This document shows positions 26,570-33,006 of a DNA stretch of 33,006 nucleotides, one piece after another (within the stretch, counting starts at the first letter, position 1; every line of letters starts with the position of its first letter). Under the pieces are notes generated by a model, which made no database searches, was not told the origin of the DNA, and worked only from the letters and a program-made list of their open reading frames with translations. Origin of the DNA: Bacteroides sp. CAG:144 (GTDB lineage: Bacteria > Bacteroidota > Bacteroidia > Bacteroidales > UBA11471); NCBI GenBank assembly GCA_000434215.1, contig HF999675.1, positions 9,775 to 42,780 on the forward strand. Direction: 5' to 3'. Made by a program: the position numbers and the translations under genes.

Positions 26570-29380
26570 TCAAAATTGATTTTTCAAATTTACCGGCACG
26601 AGATGCACGGGACCCAAAAGACCGCTGGGAATAACTTCCCAATGACCATATTTGCCTTTCTTATAGCCCAGATTATTGATATTGGCATCTTTAAAACGTC
26701 TCCACTCGATACCTCGACGATCGTACTCGGCAATACTATTGGCCGGAAGATTGGTTACTTCTATATCGATCCGGTTCGTACCGGGACGAAGATAACGCTT
26801 CACCATCGTATAGAAAGGCACCGACCAAAGGGTATCTACCGCCGTACCATTCACCGTAACACGGGCACTCTCCCTCACATCACCGAGATCGAGAATCCAC
26901 TCATCGCACGGTATATCGGGCAAATCAAACGTGATGGTATAGGTTGCCGAACCTCGATTGATCGAAGCTTCGGGTACCGGAAGAGATGTCCAAGAACCGA
27001 GCGTATCGATCGTAAATGTACCCGGTATGGCCGGTTCACTTTCGGTAAAAACCAATGACCAACCGTTATCGAGAGACAGGCTTACGGGCTGTTTCGTATA
27101 GTAAGGCCAAGCATCTCCGGGCACATCTTCATTGTACACACAAACGATGGCCGACTCTCCCGAACGCAACTGCAAATAATACTGCAACTTGCCATCGTGA
27201 ATACGCGTACGGGCCATTCCCGAACGACCCGAAACCGGATCGTAAATAGCAACGGATTTTCCTGCAACTGCCGGAGTTATCCACCCCTCGACACCCTTAC
27301 TCTGCAACGAAGCGATGAAATAGTGATGCCCCTTATCATTTTCACGCCGTATATAATGAGCTCCGTAACGGGTCTTCACATCTTCGGGTTCTACACCTGT
27401 CATTTCCAATACCTTCGCATAATCGCTACCGGTAATAATGCGCCCCTTACCATATTCCAGTACCTGCTCGGCCGTAAAACCGCCTGCATCGGGCAGAGTC
27501 GAAAGCTGTGTCTTAAATGCTTTCCGGCGTTTCTCGACAGCAGCAAAACCGGGAACATCTTGGGGATAATTATCCACAAATACCAATGTAGCCCCTTGTC
27601 GAGCCAATGCAAGGAGGTGTTTGAGTACATCATCGGGCATCATCTTGACGGCCGGTAATATAATAGCCTTATAACAAGTACCTCCCGTCGTTACCAACTG
27701 TCCGTCGCGATATTTTGTTTTACGTAAAAAATCATCGGAAATATAATCGACATCATACCCCGAATCGGTAATTTGCGCAATCACATCGATGAAATGAGGC
27801 GCCCGCTTCGCCATTTTATGTATATCGAACGCAAGTCCGAGCGATCCTTGCTGCTCGTACCAAATATCGTACAAAGGCAGGTAAACGAGAAAGTCATTGT
27901 CGGGTTTTCCCATCTGCAAGAACGACTGGCAACGGGTGATATACGAGAACAATCCAGAGGCATCGCGCCATATCGTATTGGTCGGCGACATATTTATCGT
28001 CGCATAAAAGAGCCAGCCCGGCCACTCGGCACCACGAGGCGAATAGGGTGTTCCATGAAAAAACATGTGGTTGACTCCGGCCGAGAACATGAGATCGAGA
28101 TCGGGCTTACACTGCGACAACGACGTACGGAAATGCTCGGTAAGCCATGTAAATGTCTCGGAAGAGACATAAGTTTTTCCCGATATATGCGCTCCGGAAG
28201 AGGCATATTTAAGCATGGAAAAATCGGAATCGTTGTCTTTCTTTACCGAATCGCGGCGCAAACCTTTAATGCCGAAATCGGTAATACCGAAACCTTCACA
28301 CTCGGGAATATCTACCATTGCATAAAGATCGATGAGATTTCCGGGCGAACCATGCGCCTGATTTCGTATTAAGCTCTTGTGCTTATGCGCCCAATCTTTC
28401 CATTGTTGCGTAAAATTTTCTTTCAACAGTTCGGCAATAGTTTCCCGATAATCGGTAATAAGGCGAGCCCGTATATCGCTTTTTTCGCCTGTCAGTTCAA
28501 GCAAATGATTTTCGAGCTTATATCCCCGACGACGAGCAAATTGTTCGAAAAAATCGGGAGTCCAATCGGCTCCGTACACTTCATACGAATCATTGAAAAA
28601 AGTCTCGGGTGCAGGTGCTCCGGAAGAAGCAAAGGCCCGATCGAAACGGGAAAAATAATTTGCCACCGCCTTCTTGGAGAAATGGTTCATTACATATCCT
28701 TCTCCCCCGGGAGCCGCCCGTTTTACCTTTTGAAACGTTTTTCCCAAAAATGCCGCAACAAGTTTCCACTCTTTACCTTCGGGTGCCGTCCAGTTCAACT
28801 CTCCGGTTTCCTTATTGACCCGGGAAGTAAGATTCAAAACTCTCCCGTCGGGAGAATATGCCATCAAACGCAATAGTTTAGCAACAGGTTTCTGTTTTTT
28901 ATCGGTTACAACGACCGGTTCGGAGAGCCGAGTGCCCCCATCGAGCGTATATTTCAAAAAAATCACTTTGCTGGCGGCATCTTCGAGCGAAACCTCCGGA
29001 CCACCGAACGGCCAGCCGGTACCGTTATTCATATCGATATCCAACCCCAAGCGTTTGCCTTCCTCGCAAACAAACGAATACATCTGCATCCACCGAGGCG
29101 ATAAATACTCTATGTCATTGAGTTCATTATTTTTTACACCGTAAATAGGTGTTATTTCGAGCGTTCCCAATCCGGTACGGGCATAATCGGTCATATTGGC
29201 CGTAAGGCTGGCCGAGTCTACCGCACTGCCCAGCCACCACCAACGAGCTCCGGGTTTTGCCTCGGTCTTTACCTCGGGCCACGCCGGTGCCTGAGCCGCC
29301 ACCACAGCCGAGAGCCCCACGAACAACCCGCTGCAAATCATACGGGAAATATTCTGTCTGATTGTATACATGGTTTTCAT
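26570..29380 (-). CDS. GH106 alpha-L-rhamnosidase, secreted
   Basis: 936 residues; MYTIRQN (29371) is an alternative start. The signal peptide ends near VVAAQA. The mature N-terminus (WPEVKTEAKPGARWWWLGSA) and the segment DYARTGLGTLEITPIYGVKN, then MNNGTGWPFGGPEVSLEDAA, are typical of GH106. These large multi-domain enzymes release alpha-L-rhamnose from rhamnogalacturonans. A C-terminal beta-sandwich (ATYTITFDLPDIPCDEWILD, ARVTVNGTAVDTLWSVPFYT) resembles the galactose-binding-like domain seen in the family. It begins 12 bp after the GH2 stop codon, so the two are co-expressed. A terminator follows. Released rhamnose would feed the adjacent rhamnose operon. I did not assign catalytic glutamates. 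Confidence 0.92.
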   Translation of the reverse strand: MKTMYTIRQNISRMICSGLFVGLSAVVAAQAPAWPEVKTEAKPGARWWWLGSAVDSASLTANMTDYARTGLGTLEITPIYGVKNNELNDIEYLSPRWMQMYSFVCEEGKRLGLDIDMNNGTGWPFGGPEVSLEDAASKVIFLKYTLDGGTRLSEPVVVTDKKQKPVAKLLRLMAYSPDGRVLNLTSRVNKETGELNWTAPEGKEWKLVAAFLGKTFQKVKRAAPGGEGYVMNHFSKKAVANYFSRFDRAFASSGAPAPETFFNDSYEVYGADWTPDFFEQFARRRGYKLENHLLELTGEKSDIRARLITDYRETIAELLKENFTQQWKDWAHKHKSLIRNQAHGSPGNLIDLYAMVDIPECEGFGITDFGIKGLRRDSVKKDNDSDFSMLKYASSGAHISGKTYVSSETFTWLTEHFRTSLSQCKPDLDLMFSAGVNHMFFHGTPYSPRGAEWPGWLFYATINMSPTNTIWRDASGLFSYITRCQSFLQMGKPDNDFLVYLPLYDIWYEQQGSLGLAFDIHKMAKRAPHFIDVIAQITDSGYDVDYISDDFLRKTKYRDGQLVTTGGTCYKAIILPAVKMMPDDVLKHLLALARQGATLVFVDNYPQDVPGFAAVEKRRKAFKTQLSTLPDAGGFTAEQVLEYGKGRIITGSDYAKVLEMTGVEPEDVKTRYGAHYIRRENDKGHHYFIASLQSKGVEGWITPAVAGKSVAIYDPVSGRSGMARTRIHDGKLQYYLQLRSGESAIVCVYNEDVPGDAWPYYTKQPVSLSLDNGWSLVFTESEPAIPGTFTIDTLGSWTSLPVPEASINRGSATYTITFDLPDIPCDEWILDLGDVRESARVTVNGTAVDTLWSVPFYTMVKRYLRPGTNRIDIEVTNLPANSIAEYDRRGIEWRRFKDANINNLGYKKGKYGHWEVIPSGLLGPVHLVPVNLKNQF

Positions 29381-29392
29381 TGAAATGTTCTT

Positions 29393-32275
29393 TTATTGTT
29401 TTTTTCTGAAATCGAAACCGAGGTCGAGATGTATTCCTTCATCTCCCGACTTGATACGAATCGTCCCGGGCTGACTTTTCGGGCCGTGTTGGGAAATCGG
29501 TTTAAAACTTCGTATCGCCGGTATTTCCAGCAGGAAAGATATATCGCCCGCAGGAAAGGCTGGCATTGTAAGAGTTGAACCTTGCCGATTTTTCGGCTCT
29601 TCGGGCGTAAGCATACGCAAATAAACGCCATCGCTCATCGAATATACCGTAAAATCCTGCTCCTTATTCTGTATCGTAGCCCAGTATAGATTGGAGTGAT
29701 AACCTTTAAACTCGGGATAAATGAGATTTTCAAAACTCTCACCCGTAATCGTATTGTTATATGCCTTTTCCCATACTCCCATATTGGCTCCCCTCAAACG
29801 GTTTTTCCATACGCGATAAGGACCGCCGCCCAACCAACGCATACCGGTTACACAGCTTTCGGGATAACTGAACGTAATTCCCAAATTGGTAATATTATCG
29901 TAGGAGGCCGCATCGTCGAGTCCGCCGCCCAATCGGGAGCGATTGAGCATAAGCAAGTTCATATCGAGCAAACCTTCGGGAGACATGCGCCAAACAATCG
30001 AATCGATATTACCGTTGTACTTCACGGCAAACACCGCTGTATCACCGTCCATACGGGTCTGTGAACTTTTCACGGAAGCCACCATGCCTACCGGAACAGG
30101 ACCGTTGGAAAACGAGACAGACTGTTTCCCGCTGAGAACACGAGTAATATACCCCGTCGTTTTATCGAACGTAACCTCGACACCGCCGGCAGAAAGGGTT
30201 ACACTATTTCCTTGTTCCCGACAAACAGCCGGAGACGAAACAGAAGATGCCTCTCCATGACGCTTCCAATAATCCCGTGCATAACCGACACTCCACGTAC
30301 GCGTACACATCTCTGAGCCATCGGGATTATAAGCCGTCATTTCCAATACATCGGCATCGAAGAAATTCGAAGGAAGTTCCATAGAAGCATACCCCTGCTC
30401 ACCGGGCGCGAGAGCAGGCAACAGCACGGTGCCCTCACCGATTTCCTTCTGCACGCCTTTCTCGTCCGCAAGCGGAGATTCGACCTTGTAGAGTTTATAA
30501 GTCATACGACACTTATCGAGTGAGGTATAAAGATAGTCGTTCGAGACTTTAAAGCGTCCATTAAAGGAGGGGGTAACAAAAAACTTCTCGACCTGAATAG
30601 GCGCCCATATATCGCGCACGGTATAATAACTGCCCTCTTTTTCACGATAAGGACCAAGAATACCATCGGGAGCATTGAAACCGTCGGAGTCGAGCTCCCC
30701 GTTCCGGTCGGAACGTCTCACGGCATTATCGCAAAAATCCCACATGAATCCGCCTACAAAAAGAGGGTGAGAGGTATAGTTGTTCCAGAAATCTTCGAGT
30801 CCGGCGCCATGTCCCTGATCATACTGTCCGTGCATAAACTCGGTGGGCATAAAGAGCTTATACCCGTAAGTAAAACGTGCCACACCGGTAAGATAAGCGG
30901 GATAATGATGCGTATCGAGTTCGCCGAAGTCGGCCCACGGATGAATCACATGGCGTCTCTGCGGATCGTAAAGGTCGAAAAGAGGATCGAGTTTCTTATT
31001 CCACCCACCTTCGTTTCCGTTGCTCCAAATGATGATGGAAGGGTGATTGACGTCCCTTGTCAGCATTTCGGCCAACAGACGCGACCCGACCTGAGTATCG
31101 TAGGAATTCTGCCAACCGGCCAACTCATCTATAAAGAATACACCCAAAGAATCGCACACATCGAGAAAATGGTCATCGGGCGGATAATGACAGCGTATGG
31201 CGTTCATGTTCATCTCCTTGATGAGTTTCACATCATCGATGCTTATCTGCTTGTTGGTCGTACGACCTCCGTCGGGCCAGAAAGAATGACGGTTGATTCC
31301 TTTGAGAATAACTTTCACGCCATTGACATAAAGGCCGTCTTTCGGACGGAAATCCACGGTACGGAATCCGACACGCTGGTCATAACGGTGCAATACCGTA
31401 CCATCATTCCCGCGCAGACTTACCGAAAGCACATAAAGATTGGGATCTTCGGGATTCCATGCACGCACGCCGTTCCAACGTCCCGACAACGTAACGACAC
31501 TGTCGCCGGCCGCTGCCTGCGCTTGCAGTTTCCCGTAGAGCACCTCTCCGGAGGCCAATGACGAGAGTGTGGCATCGACCGTATATGCCTTATCGATTCC
31601 CGACAAGAAGACCTGAGCGTCGATAGAACCGTCGGCACGGGCATCGACCGCCAGGCGATCGATATGGCGCACCGGTTTTATTTCAAGAAAAACAGGCCGG
31701 TAAATACCGCCGAAAAGCCACCAGTCGGCTTTTCGTTCGGCATTATTGACCGATTTATTGGAAGAATGTTTCCAAACGGTAACTTCGAGTATATTTTTCT
31801 TGCCGAAAGATATGAAATCGGTTATGTCATAAGAGAAGCGATAAAAACCTCCTTGATGTTTCGTGCCTACCACCTGACCATTGACCGAGACCTCGGTATC
31901 GGTCATCACACCGTCGAATACCAAAGAGATCTGCTGGCCCTGATAGGCTGCGGGAACAGAAAAAGTATGGCGGTAAATGCCCTGCTCCATACTCGGATTT
32001 TTCAACCTCCGTACCATACCCGAATTCCGGTCCTTATCCTTATACCATCTTCCGTAAGTATATTCACCGAATCCCTGCAACTCCCATTGCGAAGGGACTT
32101 CGATTTTTTTCCATTTGCCGCTGTTGCGGCCTTCGGTGCAATAAAAATTCCACTTCACCGTATTTCCGAATCCTGTACCCGACAGATATATTTTACGGGT
32201 TTCCTGCGCTCGGGCAGAAAGAAAAAGGCCGGCACAGAACGCAGCTAAAAGCGTGATGAACAATCTATTTTTCAT
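29393..32275 (-). CDS. GH2 glycoside hydrolase, beta-galactosidase type, secreted
   Basis: I chose the start at 32275 (MKNRLFITLL, 960 residues) because it gives a clean signal peptide ending ARAQ. The open frame extends 123 bp further upstream but overlaps the promoter. The order is an N-terminal jelly roll (about 40-200, PSQWELQGFGEYTYG, FDGVMTDTEVSVNG), an immunoglobulin-like domain, then the TIM barrel. HPSIIIWSNGNEGGW (411-425) carries the acid/base Glu422, and PTEFMHGQ (477-484) the probable nucleophile Glu479, followed by FVGGFMWDFCDN. C-terminal beta domains resemble those of large beta-galactosidases (LGGGPYRVWKNRL). Substrate could be galactan side chains of pectin; another beta-glycoside is possible. 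GH106 follows 12 bp downstream. Confidence 0.93.
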   Translation of the reverse strand: MKNRLFITLLAAFCAGLFLSARAQETRKIYLSGTGFGNTVKWNFYCTEGRNSGKWKKIEVPSQWELQGFGEYTYGRWYKDKDRNSGMVRRLKNPSMEQGIYRHTFSVPAAYQGQQISLVFDGVMTDTEVSVNGQVVGTKHQGGFYRFSYDITDFISFGKKNILEVTVWKHSSNKSVNNAERKADWWLFGGIYRPVFLEIKPVRHIDRLAVDARADGSIDAQVFLSGIDKAYTVDATLSSLASGEVLYGKLQAQAAAGDSVVTLSGRWNGVRAWNPEDPNLYVLSVSLRGNDGTVLHRYDQRVGFRTVDFRPKDGLYVNGVKVILKGINRHSFWPDGGRTTNKQISIDDVKLIKEMNMNAIRCHYPPDDHFLDVCDSLGVFFIDELAGWQNSYDTQVGSRLLAEMLTRDVNHPSIIIWSNGNEGGWNKKLDPLFDLYDPQRRHVIHPWADFGELDTHHYPAYLTGVARFTYGYKLFMPTEFMHGQYDQGHGAGLEDFWNNYTSHPLFVGGFMWDFCDNAVRRSDRNGELDSDGFNAPDGILGPYREKEGSYYTVRDIWAPIQVEKFFVTPSFNGRFKVSNDYLYTSLDKCRMTYKLYKVESPLADEKGVQKEIGEGTVLLPALAPGEQGYASMELPSNFFDADVLEMTAYNPDGSEMCTRTWSVGYARDYWKRHGEASSVSSPAVCREQGNSVTLSAGGVEVTFDKTTGYITRVLSGKQSVSFSNGPVPVGMVASVKSSQTRMDGDTAVFAVKYNGNIDSIVWRMSPEGLLDMNLLMLNRSRLGGGLDDAASYDNITNLGITFSYPESCVTGMRWLGGGPYRVWKNRLRGANMGVWEKAYNNTITGESFENLIYPEFKGYHSNLYWATIQNKEQDFTVYSMSDGVYLRMLTPEEPKNRQGSTLTMPAFPAGDISFLLEIPAIRSFKPISQHGPKSQPGTIRIKSGDEGIHLDLGFDFRKKQ

Positions 32276-32330
32276 AACTAAATATTCTATAATCTTCGTT
32301 CGGGAGATCTCTCGGAAAAAGAGAATCAGC

Positions 32331-32338
32331 CAAAGATA
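32331..32338 (-). promoter_or_regulatory. Candidate -7 promoter element of the GH2-GH106 operon
   Basis: TATCTTTG predicts a start near 32324 and a leader of about 49 nt before the ATG at 32275. A TTTTG lies 12 bp upstream, nearer than the usual -33 spacing. The element sits between the esterase terminator and the GH2 gene, which supports it. Confidence 0.5.
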
Positions 32339-32378
32339 CGTTTTTTCTTTCAAAAGCGCTATCCCTTCCACATAAAAA

Positions 32379-32413
32379 CAAGATATCCGAAACAACAAAT
32401 CCCGAATATCTTG
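32379..32413 (-). terminator. Intrinsic terminator of the esterase gene
   Basis: Arms CAAGATATCCG (32379-32389) and CGAATATCTTG (32403-32413) pair over 11 bp with one mismatch around a 13-nt loop. They are followed by TTTTTAT on the coding strand, about 38 bp after the esterase stop codon. Confidence 0.75.
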
Positions 32414-32451
32414 ATGGGAGTCATTCCCGAAAAAAGCCCGCAGGAAAGAGG

Positions 32452-33006
32452 TTATTCGAGCAATTTTTTCAATTTACAACCTTTCAGTTGCGCGATCTGT
32501 CCGGCAACGACCTCGGCGTTGATACGCGCACCTTTCTCCGAGGTATGCGTCCAGTCGGCATCGGTAAAGCAAGCCTTCACAGCCTCCTGCCCCATCTCGT
32601 CGTATATATCGGCAATCAACGTATTCAGGTCGATGCAGGGAACACCTTCCTCCTCGGCTACCCGGCGAGCCCATACGGCATGAGCCGTGTCGCGCATCAC
32701 CTTCCCGTTTTTCCAACGGTTACGAGGTATCAGCGTACAAAGTATAGGCTGTGCGCCTTTCGCACGGGCATCGTCGATATACTTACGCAAATAGGCGCCA
32801 TAAGTCAAGACGGTCTCTTCCCGACCGGTCATCTCCACAACACCGGTCGTATCCCTGTCGTCAAATCCTTTTAGCGAGGCCCGGGGACGATTTCCGGCAA
32901 AGAGTTCTCCCCCGTCGTTATGGCCGAATTGTATAATGACATAATCGCCTTTCCGCAACGAATCGCATACGACGTTCCACCGCCCCTCGGTAATGAAGGT
33001 GCGGCT
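32452..33006 (-). CDS. Rhamnogalacturonan acetylesterase (SGNH/CE12 type), C-terminal 184 residues
   Basis: The gene enters from the right edge; its N-terminus with the catalytic GDS serine lies outside. The visible part starts SRTFITEGRW, typical of rhamnogalacturonan acetylesterases. It continues with VIIQFGHNDGG, the block III asparagine region (GHND), and ends with DADWTHTSEKGARINAEVVA. There, Asp and His of the D-W-T-H segment are the other catalytic triad members. These secreted enzymes remove acetyl groups from galacturonic acid in rhamnogalacturonan, opening it to hydrolases and lyases. The frame continues upstream of the internal TTG at 32958, so that is not a start. A terminator separates it from the GH2 gene. 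Confidence 0.9.
   Translation of the reverse strand, partial: SRTFITEGRWNVVCDSLRKGDYVIIQFGHNDGGELFAGNRPRASLKGFDDRDTTGVVEMTGREETVLTYGAYLRKYIDDARAKGAQPILCTLIPRNRWKNGKVMRDTAHAVWARRVAEEEGVPCIDLNTLIADIYDEMGQEAVKACFTDADWTHTSEKGARINAEVVAGQIAQLKGCKLKKLLE

Noticed and set aside
32276..32398. Upstream extension of the GH2 gene (start at 32398)
   Set aside because: It would add 41 residues before a clean signal peptide and overlaps the predicted promoter and esterase terminator; the start at 32275 fits better.

Overview
This window comes from a Bacteroidota chromosome, almost certainly order Bacteroidales. The evidence is two SusC/SusD pairs, lipoproteins with an acidic residue within three positions of the lipid-carrying cysteine, AT-rich leaders mostly without Shine-Dalgarno sequences, and -7 elements of the TAnnTTTG type (TATCTTTG) ahead of the transcription units. 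I cannot assign a genus. Every gene I can support lies on the minus strand, so transcription runs from high to low coordinates. I found no tRNA, rRNA, insertion sequence, phage gene, CRISPR array or transcriptional regulator.

The region is a pectin (rhamnogalacturonan) and L-rhamnose utilisation locus. From right to left:
(1) 33006-32452: the C-terminal part of an SGNH rhamnogalacturonan acetylesterase, followed by a terminator.
(2) 32275-26570: a two-gene unit for secreted GH2 (beta-galactosidase type) and GH106 alpha-L-rhamnosidase, closed by a perfect 15-bp terminator hairpin.
(3) 26355-18784: a six-gene unit, rhaB-rhaA-rhaT-rhaD-GH105-GH28, closed by another strong terminator. It joins cytoplasmic rhamnose catabolism to periplasmic pectin hydrolases.
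(4) about 18410-451: an eight-gene unit. It holds a six-hairpin glycosidase-like lipoprotein, FAS1 lipoprotein, SusC, SusD, FAS1 lipoprotein, FAS1 lipoprotein, a frameshifted SusC and SusD. A hairpin follows, then the start of a DUF4450-like secreted protein that runs off the left edge.

The genes fit one scheme. SusC/SusD pairs and FAS1 lipoproteins would capture and import pectic fragments. CE12-type esterase, GH28, GH105, GH106 and GH2 would deacetylate and cut them in the periplasm. RhaT would import rhamnose, and RhaA, RhaB and RhaD would convert it to dihydroxyacetone phosphate and L-lactaldehyde. A rhamnogalacturonan lyase, a rhamnose regulator (RhaR), lactaldehyde reductase and a HTCS or ECF-sigma regulator are absent here and may lie outside.

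The most striking features are two. A 22-bp-period tandem duplication (20 identical bases) breaks the second susC gene. Removing one 22-bp unit restores a full-length 1043-residue transporter exactly. The second is an unusual operon with three different multi-domain FAS1 lipoproteins around two SusC/SusD pairs.
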